The notes under the pieces are model-generated. The model ran no database searches. It was not told where the DNA came from and worked only from the letters and a program-made list of their open reading frames with translations. This document shows positions 14,564-27,665 of a stretch of DNA of 64,000 bases, piece by piece. A program made the position numbers and the translations under genes. How positions within the stretch are numbered: position 1 is the stretch's first letter; every line of letters starts with the position of its first letter. This stretch comes from Viola odorata (lineage: Eukaryota > Streptophyta > Magnoliopsida > Malpighiales > Violaceae): positions 18,036,564-18,100,563 of the forward strand of contig OY829541.1 in NCBI GenBank assembly GCA_963691705.1. Reading direction: 5' to 3'.

Positions 14564-17500
14564 CCATGCCCAACGGCATGTCAACTTTCAATTTCAATTT
14601 CTAGACCATGCCCAATCGGCATGTCGAATTTCATAACTTCAATTTCTAAACCATGCCCAACGGCATGTCAATTTTATAATTTCAATTTCTAGACCATGCC
14701 CAACGGCATGTCAAATTTCAATTTCAACTTCTAGACCATGCCCAACGGCATGTCACACTCCAATATCTAATCCATGCCCAAACGGCATGTCAATTTCATA
14801 ATTTCAATTTCTAAGCCATGCCCAACGGCATGTCAACTTTCAATTTAATTTCTGGACCATGCCCAATCGGCATGTCGAATTTCATAATTTCAATTTCTAA
14901 ACCATGCCCAACGGCATGTCAAATTTCAATTTCAATTTCTAGACCATGCCCAACGGCATGTCAAATTTTAATTTCAATTTCTAGACCATGCCCAACGTCA
15001 TGTCACACTCCAATTTCTAAACCATGCCCAAACGGCATGTCAATTTTATAATTTCAATTTCTAAACCATGCCCAATCGGCATGTCAAATTTCAATTTCTA
15101 ATCCATGCCCAAACTGCATGTCAATTTCATAATTTCAATTTCTAAACCATGCCCAAGGGCATGTCAACTTTCAATATCAATTTCAATTTCTAGACCATGC
15201 CCAACGGCATGTCAAATTTCAATTTCAACTTCTAGACCATGCCCAACGGCATGTCACACTCCAATATCTAATCCATGCCCAAACGACATGTCAATTTCAT
15301 AATTTCAATTTCTAAGCCATGCCCAACGGCATGTCAACTTTCAATTTCAATTTCAATTTCTAGACCATGCCCAACGGCATGTCAAATTTCAATTTCAACT
15401 TCTAGACCATGCCCAACGGCATGTCACACTCCAATTTCTAATCCATGCCCAAACGACATGTCAATTTCATAATTTCAATTTCTAAGCCATGCCCAACGGC
15501 ATGTCAACTTTCAATTTCAATTTCTAGACCATGCCCAATCGGCATGTCGAATTTCATAACTTCAATTTCTAAACCATGCCCAACGGCATGTCAATTTTAT
15601 AATTTCAATTTCTAGACCATGCCCAACGGCATGTCAAATTTCAATTTCAACTTCTAGACCATGCCCAACGGCATGTCACACTCCAATATCTAATCCATGC
15701 CCAAACGGCATGTCAATTTCATAATTTCAATTTCTAAGCCATGCCCAACGGCATGTCAACTTTCAATTTAATTTCTAGACCATGCCCAATCGGCATGTCG
15801 AATTTCATAATTTCAATTTCTAAACCATGCCCAACGGCATGTCAAATTTCAATTTCAATTTCTAGACCATGCCCAACGGCATGTCAAATTTCAATTTCAA
15901 CTTCTAGACCATGCCCAACGGCATGTCACACTCCAATATCTAATCCATGCCCAAACGGCATGTCAATTTCATAATTTCAATTTCTAAGCCATGCCCAACG
16001 GCATGTCAACTTTCAATTTCAATTTCTAGACCATGCCCAATCGGCATGTCGAATTTCATAATTTCAATTTCTAAACCATGCCCAACGGCATGTCAAATTT
16101 CAATTTCAATTTCTAGACCATGCCCAACGGCATGTCAAATTTTAATTTCAATTTCTAGACCATGCCCAACGTCATGTCACACTCCAATTTCTAATCCATG
16201 CCCAAACGGCATGTCAATTTTATAATTTCAATTTCTAAACCATGCCCAATCGGCATGTCAAACTTCAATTTCTAATCCATGCCCAAACGGTATGTCAATT
16301 TCATAATTTCAATTTCTAAACCATGCCCAACGGCATGTCAACTTTTAATTTCAATTTCAATTTCTAGACCAAGCCCAACGGCATGTCAAATTTCAATTAC
16401 AATTTCTAGACCATGCCCAACGGCAAGTCAAATTTTAATTTCAATTTCCAGACCATGCCCAACGGCAAGTCACACTCCAATTTCTAGACCAAGCCCAACG
16501 GCAAGTCAAATTTGAATTTCAATTTCTAGACCATGCCCAACGGCATGTCAACTTTCAATTTCAATTTCTAGACCATGCCCAATTGGCATGTCGAATTTCA
16601 TAATTTCAATTTCTAAACCATGCCCAACGGCATGTCAACTTTCAATTTCAATTTCTAGACCAAGCCCAACGGCATGTCAAATTTCAATTACAATTTCTAG
16701 ACCATGCCCAACGGCATGTCAAATTTTAATTTCAATTTCTAGACCATGCCCAACGGCATGTCACACTCCCATTTCTAATCCATGCCCAAACGGCATGTCA
16801 ATTTTATAATTTCAATTTCTAAACCATGCCCAATCGGCATGTCAAATTTTAATTTCTAATCCATGCCCAAACAGCATGTCAATTTCATAATTTCAATTTC
16901 TAAACCATGCCCAACGGCATGTCAACTTTCAATTTTAATTTCTAGACCATGCCCAATCGGCATGTCGAATTTCATAATTTCAATTTCTAAACCATGCCCA
17001 ACGGCATGTCAAATTTCAATTTCAATTTCTAGACCATGCCCAACGGCATGTCAAATTTTAATTTCAATTTCTAGACCATGCCCAACGGCATGTCACATTC
17101 GAATTTCTAATCCATGCCCAAACGGCATGTCAATTTTATAATTTCAATTTCTAAACCATGCCCAATCGGCATGTCAAACTTCAATTTCTAATCCATGCCC
17201 AAACGGCATGTCAATTTCATAATTTCAATTTCTAAACCATGCCCAACGGCATGTCAACTTTTAATTTCAATTTCAATTTCTAGACCAAGCCCAACGACAT
17301 GTCAAATTTCAATTACAATTTCTAGACCATGCCCAACGGCATGTCAAATTTTAATTTCAATTTCCAGACCATGCCCAACGGCATGTCACACTCCAATTTC
17401 TAATCCATGCCCAAACGGCATGTCAATTTCATAATTTCAATTTCTAAACCATGCCCAACGGCATGTCTACTTTCAATTTCAATTTCAATTTCTAGACCAA

Positions 17501-17999
17501 GCCCAACGGCATGTCAAATTTCAATTTCAATTTCTAGACCATGCCCAACGGCATGTCACATTCCAATTTCTAAACCATGCCCAAACAGCATGTCAATTTC
17601 ATAATTTCAATTTCTAAACCATGCCAAATCGGCATGTCAAATTTCAATTTCTAATCCATGCCCAAACTGCATGTCAATTTCATAATTTCAATTTCTAAAC
17701 CATGCCCAACGGCATGTCAACTTTCAATTTCAATTTCAATTTCTAGACCATGCCCAACGGCATGTCAAATTTTAATTTCAATTTCTAGACCATGCCCAAC
17801 GTCATGTCACACTCCAATTTCTAATCCATGCCCAAACGGCATGTCAATTTCATAATTTCAATTTCTAAGCCATGCCCAACGGCATGTCAACTTTCAATTT
17901 CAATTTCTAGACCATGCCCAATCGACATGTCGAATTTCAAAACTTCAATTTCTAAACCATGCCCAACGGCATGTCAATTTTGTAATTTCAATTTCTAGA

Positions 18000-18079
18000 C
18001 CATGCCCAACGGCATGTCACATTCCAATTTCTAAACCATGCCCAAACAGCATGTCAATTTCATAATTTCAATTTCTAAA
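18000..18079 (+). repeat. 36+44-bp pair replacing one 48-bp monomer
   Basis: Copy 1 (8,122-8,169) and the third copy (near 24,411) each carry a single 48-bp monomer with CAATATCAATTTC. Copy 2 has a 36-bp monomer plus a 44-bp monomer with loop CAAAC in CAAACAGC, the same pair that occurs just upstream at 17,548-17,627. The 32-bp difference matches the offset shift from 9,878 to 9,910. Local duplication or conversion within copy 2 is the likely cause. Confidence 0.75.
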
Positions 18080-18498
18080 CCATGCCAAATCGGCATGTCA
18101 AATTTCAATTTCTAATCCATGCCCAAACTGCATGTCAATTTCATAATTTCAATTTCTAAACCATGCCCAACGGCATGTCAACTTTCAATTTCAATTTCAA
18201 TTTCTAGACCATGCCCAACGGCATGTCAAATTTTAATTTCAATTTCTAGACCATGCCCAACGTCATGTCACACTCCAATTTCTAATCCATGCCCAAACGG
18301 CATGTTAATTTCATAATTTCAATTTCTAAGGCATGCCCAACGGCATGTCAACTTTCAATTTCAATTTCTAGACCATGCCCAATCGACATGTCCAATTTCA
18401 AAACTTCAATTTCTAAACCATGCCCAAACGGCATGTCAATTTTATAATTTCAATTTCTAAACCATGCCCAATCGGCATGTCAAATTTCAATTTCTAAT

Positions 18499-21400
18499 CC
18501 ATGCCCAAACTGCATGTCAATTTCATAATTTCAATTTCTAAACCATGCCCAAGGGCATGTCAACTTTCAATATCAATTTCAATTTCTAGACCATGCCCAA
18601 CGGCATGTCAAATTTCAATTTCAACTTCTAGACCATGCCCAACGGCATGTCACACTCCAATATCTAATCCATGCCCAAACGGCATGTCAATTTCATAATT
18701 TCAATTTCTAAGCCATGCCCAACGGCATGTCAACTTTCAATTTCAATTTCTAGACCATGCCCAATCGGCATGTCGAATTTCATAATTTCAATTTCTAAAC
18801 GATGCCCAACGGCATGTCAAATTTCAATTTCAATTTCTAGACCATGCCCAACGGCATGTCAAATTTTAATTTCAATTTCTAGACCATGCCCAACGGCATG
18901 TCACACTCGAATTTCTAATCCATGCCCAAACGGCATGTCAATTTTATAATTTCAATTTCTAAACCATGCCCAATCGGCATGTCAAACTTCAATTTCTAAT
19001 CCATGCCCAAACGGTATGTCAATTTCATAATTTCAATTTCTAAACCATGCCCAACGGCATGTCAACTTTTAATTTCAATTTCAATTTCTAGACCAAGCCC
19101 AACGGCATGTCAAATTTCAATTACAATTTCTAGACCATGCCCAACGGCATGTCAAATTTTAATTTCAATTTCCAGACCATGCCCAACGGCATGTCACACT
19201 CCAATTTCTAATCCATGCCCAAACGGCATGTCAATTTTATAATTTCAATTTCTAAACCATGCCCAATCGGCATGTCAAACTTCAATTTCTGATCCATGCC
19301 CAAACGGCATGTCAATTTCATAATTTCAATTTCTAAGCCATGGCCAACGGCATGTCAACTTTCAATTTCAATTTCTAGACCATGCCCAATCGGCATGTCG
19401 AATTTCATAATTTCAATTTCTAAACCATGCCCAACGGCATGTCAAATTTCAATTTCAATTTCTAGACCATGCCCAACAGCATGTCAAATTTTAATTTCAA
19501 TTTCTAGACCATGCCCAACGTCATGTAACACTCCAATTTCTAATCCATGCCCAAACGGCATGTCAATTTTATAATTTCAATTTCTAAACTATGCCCAATC
19601 GGCATGTCAAATTTCAATTTCTAATCCATGCCCAAACGGCATGTCAATTTCATAATTTCAATTTCTAAACCATGCCCAACGGCATGTCAACTTTCCATTT
19701 CTATTTCAATTTCTAGACCAAGCACAACGACAAGTCAAATTTCAATTTCAATTTCTAGACGATGCCCAACGGCATGTCACATTCCAATTTCTAAACCATG
19801 CCCAAACGGCATGTCAATTTTATAATTTCAATTTCTAAACCATGCCCAATCGGCATGTCAAATTTCAATTTCTAATCCATGCCCAAACTGCATGTCAATT
19901 TCATAATTTCAATTTCTAAACCATGCCCAAGGGCATGTCAACTTTCAATATCAATTTCAATTTCTAGACCATGCCCAACGGCATGTCAAATTTCAATTTC
20001 AACTTCTAGACCATGCCCAACGGCATGTCACACTCCAATATCTAATCCATGCCCAAACGGCATGTCAATTTCATAATTTCAATTTCTAAGCCATGCCCAA
20101 CGGCATGTCAACTTTCAATTTCAATTTCTGGACCATGCCCAATCGGCATGTCGAATTTCATAATTTCAATTTCTAAACCATGCCCAACGGCATGTCAAAT
20201 TTCAATTTCAATTTCTAGACCATGCCCAACGGCATGTCAAATTTTAATTTCAATTTCTAGACCATGCCCAACGGCATGTCACACTCGAATTTCTAATCCA
20301 TGCCCAAACGGCATGTCAATTTTATAATTTCAATTTCTAAACCATGCCCAATCGGCATGTCAAACTTCAATTTCTAATCCATGCCCAAACGGTATGTCAA
20401 TTTCATAATTTCAATTTCTAAACCATGCCCAACGGCATGTCAACTTTTAATTTCAATTTCAATTTCTAGACCAAGCCCAACGGCATGTCAAATTTCAATT
20501 ACAATTTCTAGACCATGCCCAACGGCATGTCAAATTTTAATTTCAATTTCCAGACCATGCCCAACGGCATGTCACACTCCAATTTCTAATCCATGCCCAA
20601 ACGGCATGTCAATTTTATAATTTCAATTTCTAAACCATGCCCAATCGGCATGTCAAACTTCAATTTCTAATCCATGCCCAAACGGCATGTCAATTTCATA
20701 ATTTCAATTTCTAAGCCATGCCCAACGGCATGTCAACTTTCAATTTCAATTTCTAGACCATGCCCAATCGGCATGTCGAATTTCATAATTTCAATTTCTA
20801 AACCATGCCCAACGGCATGTCAAATTTCAATTTCAATTTCTAGACCATGCCCAACAGCATGTCAAATTTTAATTTCAATTTCTAGACCATGCCCAACGTC
20901 GTGTCACACTCCAATTTCTAATCCATGCCCAAACGGCATGTCAATTTTATAATTTCAATTTCTAAACTATGCCCAATCGGCATGTCAAATTTCAATTTCT
21001 AATCCATGCCCAAACGGCATGTCAATTTCATAATTTCAATTTCTAAACCATGCCCAACGGCATGTCAACTTTCCATTTCTATTTCAATTTCTAGACCAAG
21101 CACAACGACAAGTCAAATTTCAATTTCAATTTCTAGACGATGCCCAACGGCATGTCACATTCCAATTTCTAAACCATGCCCAAACGGCATGTCAATTTTA
21201 TAATTTCAATTTCTAAACCATGCCCAATCGGCATGTCAAATTTCAATTTCTAATCCATGCCCAAACTGCATGTCAATTTCATAATTTCAATTTCTAAACC
21301 ATGCCCAAGGGCATGTCAACTTTCAATATCAATTTCAATTTCTAGACCATGCCCAACGGCATGTCAAATTTCAATTTCAACTTCTAGACCATGCCCAACG

Positions 21401-21757
21401 GCATGTCACACTCCAATATCTAATCCATGCCCAAACGGCATGTCAATTTCATAATTTCAATTTCTAAGCCATGCCCAACGGCATGTCAACTTTCAATTTC
21501 AATTTCTGGACCATGCCCAATCGGCATGTCGAATTTCATAATTTCAATTTCTAAACCATGCCCAACGGCATGTCAAATTTTAATTTCAATTTCTAGACCT
21601 TGCCCAACGGCATGTCAAATTTTAATTTCAATTTCTAGACCATGCCCAACGGCATGTCACACTCGAATTTCTAATCCATGCCCAAACGGCATGTCAATTT
21701 TATAATTTCAATTTCTAAACCATGCTCAATCGGCATGTCAAACTTCAATTTCTAATC
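18499..21757 (+). repeat. 1,378-bp tandem unit, about 2.4 copies (in copy 2)
   Basis: Unit starts fall at 18,499, 19,877 and 21,255. The third copy diverges from the earlier ones in carrying the ACCTTGCCC core near 21,598, then joins a cassette like the one at 17,193 instead of the expected 20,379 type. This block has one more partial copy than the corresponding part of super-repeat copy 1, showing expansion by whole units. Confidence 0.8.
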
Positions 21758-24178
21758 CATGCCCAAACGGCATGTCAATTTCATAATTTCAATTTCTAAA
21801 CCATGCCCAACGGCATGTCAACTTTTAATTTCAATTTCAATTTCTAGACCAAGCCCAACGACATGTCAAATTTCAATTACAATTTCTAGACCATGCCCAA
21901 CGGCATGTCAAATTTTAATTTCAATTTCCAGACCATGCCCAACGGCATGTCACACTCCAATTTCTAATCCATGCCCAAACGGCATGTCAATTTCATAATT
22001 TCAATTTCTAAACCATGCCCAACGGCATGTCTACTTTCAATTTCAATTTCAATTTCTAGACCAAGCCCAACGGCATGTCAAATTTCAATTTCAATTTCTA
22101 GACCATGCCCAACGGCATGTCACATTCCAATTTCTAAACCATGCCCAAACAGCATGTCAATTTCATAATTTCAATTTCTAAACCATGCCAAATCGGCATG
22201 TCAAATTTCAATTTCTAATCCATGCCCAAACTGCATGTCAATTTCATAATTTCAATTTCTAAACCATGCCCAACGGCATGTCAACTTTCAATTTCAATTT
22301 CAATTTCTAGACCATGCCCAACGGCATGTCAAATTTTAATTACAATTTCTAGACCATGCCCAACGGCATGTCAAATTTTAATTTCAATTTCCAGACCATG
22401 CCCAACGGCATGTCACACTCCAATTTCTAATCCATGCCCAAACGGCATGTCAATTTTATAATTTCAATTTCTAAACCATGCCCAATCGGCATGTCAAACT
22501 TCAATTTCTAATCCATGCCCAAACGGCATGTCAATTTCATAATTTCAATTTCTAAGCCATGCCCAACGGCATGTCAACTTTCAATTTCAATTTCTAGACC
22601 ATGCCCAATCGGCATGTCGAATTTCATAATTTCAATTTCTAAACCATGCCCAACGGCATGTCAAATTTCAATTTCAATTTCTAGACCATGCCCAACAGCA
22701 TGTCAAATTTTAATTTCAATTTCTAGACCATGCCCAACGTCGTGTCACACTCCAATTTCTAATCCATGCCCAAACGGCATGTCAATTTTATAATTTCAAT
22801 TTCTAAACTATGCCCAATCGGCATGTCAAATTTCAATTTCTAATCCATGCCCAAACGGCATGTCAATTTCATAATTTCAATTTCTAAACCATGCCCAACG
22901 GCATGTCAACTTTCCATTTCTATTTCAATTTCTAGACCAAGCACAACGACAAGTCAAATTTCAATTTCAATTTCTAGACGATGCCCAACGGCATGTCACA
23001 TTCCAATTTCTAAACCATGCCCAAACGGCATGTCAATTTTATAATTTCAATTTCTAAACCATGCCCAATCGGCATGTCAAATTTCAATTTCTAATCCATG
23101 CCCAAACTGCATGTCAATTTCATAATTTCAATTTCTAAACCATGCCCAAGGGCATGTCAACTTTCAATATCAATTTCAATTTCTAGACCATGCCCAACGG
23201 CATGTCAAATTTCAATTTCAACTTCTAGACCATGCCCAACGGCATGTCACACTCCAATATCTAATCCATGCCCAAACGGCATGTCAATTTCATAATTTCA
23301 ATTTCTAAGCCATGCCCAACGGCATGTCAACTTTCAATTTCAATTTCTGGACCATGCCCAATCGGCATGTCGAATTTCATAATTTCAATTTCTAAACCAT
23401 GCCCAACGGCATGTCAAATTTTAATTTCAATTTCTAGACCTTGCCCAACGGCATGTCAAATTTTAATTTCAATTTCTAGACCATGCCCAACGGCATGTCA
23501 CACTCGAATTTCTAATCCATGCCCAAACGGCATGTCAATTTTATAATTTCAATTTCTAAACCATGCCCAATCGGCATGTCAAACTTCAATTTCTAATCCA
23601 TGCCCAAACGGCATGTCAATTTCATAATTTCAATTTCTAAACCATGCCCAACGGCATGTCAACTTTTAATTTCAATTTCAATTTCTAGACCAAGCCCAAC
23701 GACATGTCAAATTTCAATTACAATTTCTAGACCATGCCCAACGGCATGTCAAATTTTAATTTCAATTTCCAGACCATGCCCAACGGCATGTCACACTCCA
23801 ATTTCTAATCCATGCCCAAACGGCATGTCAATTTCATAATTTCAATTTCTAAACCATGCCCAACGGCATGTCTACTTTCAATTTCAATTTCAATTTCTAG
23901 ACCAAGCCCAACGGCATGTCAAATTTCAATTTCAATTTCTAGACCATGCCCAACGGCATGTCACATTCCAATTTCTAAACCATGCCCAAACAGCATGTCA
24001 ATTTCATAATTTCAATTTCTAAACCATGCCAAATCGGCATGTCAAATTTCAATTTCTAATCCATGCCCAAACTGCATGTCAATTTCATAATTTCAATTTC
24101 TAAACCATGCCCAACGGCATGTCAACTTTCAATTTCAATTTCAATTTCTAGACCATGCCCAACGGCATGTCAAATTTT
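20497..24178 (+). repeat. 1,841-bp tandem duplication (two copies)
   Basis: Landmarks at 20,672, 21,004, 21,255, 21,425, 21,757 and 21,969 recur 1,841 bp later at 22,513, 22,845, 23,096, 23,266, 23,598 and 23,810. Copies share private changes such as CAACGTCGTG (near 20,894 and 22,735) and ACCTTGCCC (near 21,598 and 23,439). The junction is a hybrid monomer at 22,312-22,353. Units are approximately 20,497-22,337 and 22,338-24,178. Confidence 0.87.
22312..22353 (+). other. Hybrid monomer marking an unequal-crossover junction
   Basis: The left part (CATG core, tail start AAATTTT) matches the monomer at 24,153. The right part (ATTACAATTTC) matches the monomer at 20,471, which has a CAAG core and AAATTTC start. 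The switch falls between the diagnostic bases at 22,337 and 22,342, in the shared AATT. Flanking cassettes on each side agree with the two parents, so this is better explained by exchange than by a point mutation. Confidence 0.75.
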
Positions 24179-26985
24179 AATTTCAATTTCTAGACCATGC
24201 CCAACGTCATGTCACACTCCAATTTCTAATCCATGCCCAAACGGCATGTCAATTTCATAATTTCAATTTCTAAGCCATGCCCAACGGCATGTCAACTTTC
24301 AATTTCAATTTCTAGACCATGCCCAATCGACATGTCGAATTTCAAAACTTCAATTTCTAAACCATGCCCAACGGCATGTCAATTTTGTAATTTCAATTTC
24401 TAGACCATGCCCAACGGCATGTCAAATTTCAATATCAATTTCAATTTCTAAACCATGCCAAATCGGCATGTCAAATTTCAATTTCTAATCCATGCCCAAA
24501 CTGCATGTCAATTTCATAATTTCAATTTCTAAACCATGCCCAACGGCATGTCAACTTTCAATTTCAATTTCAATTTCTAGACCATGCCCAACGGCATGTC
24601 AAATTTTAATTTCAATTTCTAGACCATGCCCAACGTCATGTCACACTCCAATTTCTAATCCATGCCCAAACGGCATGTTAATTTCATAATTTCAATTTCT
24701 AAGCCATGCCCAACGGCATGTCAACTTTCAATTTCAATTTCTAGACCATGCCCAATCGACATGTCCAATTTCAAAACTTCAATTTCTAAACCATGCCCAA
24801 ACGGCATGTCAATTTTATAATTTCAATTTCTAAACCATGCCCAATCGGCATGTCAAATTTCAATTTCTAATCCATGCCCAAACTGCATGTCAATTTCATA
24901 ATTTCAATTTCTAAACCATGCCCAAGGGCATGTCAACTTTCAATATCAATTTCAATTTCTAGACCATGCCCAACGGCATGTCAAATTTCAATTTCAACTT
25001 CTAGACCATGCCCAACGGCATGTCACACTCCAATATCTAATCCATGCCCAAACGGCATGTCAATTTCATAATTTCAATTTCTAAGCCATGCCCAACGGCA
25101 TGTCAACTTTCAATTTCAATTTCTAGACCATGCCCAATCGGCATGTCGAATTTCATAATTTCAATTTCTAAACGATGCCCAACGGCATGTCAAATTTCAA
25201 TTTCAATTTCTAGACCATGCCCAACGGCATGTCAAATTTTAATTTCAATTTCTAGACCATGCCCAACGGCATGTCACACTCGAATTTCTAATCCATGCCC
25301 AAACGGCATGTCAATTTTATAATTTCAATTTCTAAACCATGCCCAATCGGCATGTCAAACTTCAATTTCTAATCCATGCCCAAACGGTATGTCAATTTCA
25401 TAATTTCAATTTCTAAACCATGCCCAACGGCATGTCAACTTTTAATTTCAATTTCAATTTCTAGACCAAGCCCAACGGCATGTCAAATTTCAATTACAAT
25501 TTCTAGACCATGCCCAACGGCATGTCAAATTTTAATTTCAATTTCCAGACCATGCCCAACGGCATGTCACACTCCAATTTCTAATCCATGCCCAAACGGC
25601 ATGTCAATTTTATAATTTCAATTTCTAAACCATGCCCAATCGGCATGTCAAACTTCAATTTCTGATCCATGCCCAAACGGCATGTCAATTTCATAATTTC
25701 AATTTCTAAGCCATGGCCAACGGCATGTCAACTTTCAATTTCAATTTCTAGACCATGCCCAATCGGCATGTCGAATTTCATAATTTCAATTTCTAAACCA
25801 TGCCCAACGGCATGTCAAATTTCAATTTCAATTTCTAGACCATGCCCAACAGCATGTCAAATTTTAATTTCAATTTCTAGACCATGCCCAACGTCATGTA
25901 ACACTCCAATTTCTAATCCATGCCCAAACGGCATGTCAATTTTATAATTTCAATTTCTAAACTATGCCCAATCGGCATGTCAAATTTCAATTTCTAATCC
26001 ATGCCCAAACGGCATGTCAATTTCATAATTTCAATTTCTAAACCATGCCCAACGGCATGTCAACTTTCCATTTCTATTTCAATTTCTAGACCAAGCACAA
26101 CGACAAGTCAAATTTCAATTTCAATTTCTAGACGATGCCCAACGGCATGTCACATTCCAATTTCTAAACCATGCCCAAACGGCATGTCAATTTTATAATT
26201 TCAATTTCTAAACCATGCCCAATCGGCATGTCAAATTTCAATTTCTAATCCATGCCCAAACTGCATGTCAATTTCATAATTTCAATTTCTAAACCATGCC
26301 CAAGGGCATGTCAACTTTCAATATCAATTTCAATTTCTAGACCATGCCCAACGGCATGTCAAATTTCAATTTCAACTTCTAGACCATGCCCAACGGCATG
26401 TCACACTCCAATATCTAATCCATGCCCAAACGGCATGTCAATTTCATAATTTCAATTTCTAAGCCATGCCCAACGGCATGTCAACTTTCAATTTCAATTT
26501 CTGGACCATGCCCAATCGGCATGTCGAATTTCATAATTTCAATTTCTAAACCATGCCCAACGGCATGTCAAATTTCAATTTCAATTTCTAGACCATGCCC
26601 AACGGCATGTCAAATTTTAATTTCAATTTCTAGACCATGCCCAACGGCATGTCACACTCGAATTTCTAATCCATGCCCAAACGGCATGTCAATTTTATAA
26701 TTTCAATTTCTAAACCATGCCCAATCGGCATGTCAAACTTCAATTTCTAATCCATGCCCAAACGGTATGTCAATTTCATAATTTCAATTTCTAAACCATG
26801 CCCAACGGCATGTCAACTTTTAATTTCAATTTCAATTTCTAGACCAAGCCCAACGGCATGTCAAATTTCAATTACAATTTCTAGACCATGCCCAACGGCA
26901 TGTCAAATTTTAATTTCAATTTCCAGACCATGCCCAACGGCATGTCACACTCCAATTTCTAATCCATGCCCAAACGGCATGTCAA
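23598..26985 (+). repeat. Super-repeat copy 3 (partial)
   Basis: Landmarks match copy 2 from 17,193 onward at offset 6,405, then 6,373 after the 32-bp difference at 18,000-18,079. The block includes the 1,378-bp pair (24,872 and 26,250). It shares AATTTTGTAATT with copy 2 (near 17,981 and 24,382) where copy 1 has AATTTTATAATT, but has the 48-bp state of copy 1 at the 18,000 difference. The match ends near 26,985, where the expected TTTTATAA tail is TTTCATAA. Confidence 0.82.
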
Positions 26986-27044
26986 TTTCATAATTTCAAT
27001 TTCTAAACCATGCCCAATCGGCATGTCAAACTTCAATTTCTAAT

Positions 27045-27665
27045 CCATGCCCAAACGGCATGTCAACTTTCAATTTCAATTTCTAGACCATGCCCAATCG
27101 GCATGTCGAATTTCATAATTTCAATTTCTAAACCATGCCCAACGGCATGTCAAATTTCAATTTCAATTTCTAGACCATGCCCAACAGCATGTCAAATTTT
27201 AATTTCAATTTCTAGACCATGCCCAACGTCGTGTCACACTCCAATTTCTAATCCATGCCCAAACGGCATGTCAATTTTATAATTTCAATTTCTAAACTAT
27301 GCCCAATCGGCATGTCAAATTTCAATTTCTAATCCAAGCCCAAACGGCATGTCAATTTCATAATTTCAATTTCTAAGCCATGCCCAACGGCATGTCAACT
27401 TTCAATTTCAATTTCTAGACCATGCCCAATCGGCATGTCGAATTTCATAATTTCAATTTCTAAACCATGCCCAACGGCATGTCAAATTTCAATTTCAATT
27501 TCTAGACCATGCCCAACAGCATGTCAAATTTTAATTTCAATTTCTAGACCATGCCCAACGTCATGTCACACTCCAATTTCTAATCCATGCCCAAACGGCA
27601 TGTCAATTTTATAATTTCAATTTCTAAACTATGCCCAATCGGCATGTCAAATTTCAATTTCTAAT
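27045..27665 (+). repeat. 332-bp tandem duplication, first copy short by 43 bp
   Basis: The first copy (27,045-27,333, 289 bp) and second copy (27,334-27,665, 332 bp) repeat the cassette found at 20,672-21,003. The first begins with a hybrid monomer that joins a CAAAC-loop core to an AACTTTC tail, removing exactly one 43-bp step. The second begins with a mutated core, CCAAGCCCAAACGG. The first carries CGTCGTG, the second CGTCATG, so they come from slightly different parents. Confidence 0.78.

Larger units (their letters stand above)
10896..20711 (+). repeat. Super-repeat copy 2
   Basis: This is a second full pass of the block at 341-10,800. Relative to copy 1 it lacks 422 bp (copy 1: 3,131-3,552), gains 128 bp (14,436-14,563), lacks 251 bp (copy 1: 4,842-5,092), has an 81-bp pair where copy 1 has 213 bp (17,156-17,236 against 7,146-7,358), and has 80 bp where copy 1 has 48 bp (18,000-18,079 against 8,122-8,169). 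Each difference is a whole number of monomers. Private substitutions include CTAAGGCATG near 18,329. After about 20,711 it runs on into another 1,378-bp unit, where copy 1 had run into copy 2. Confidence 0.87.
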
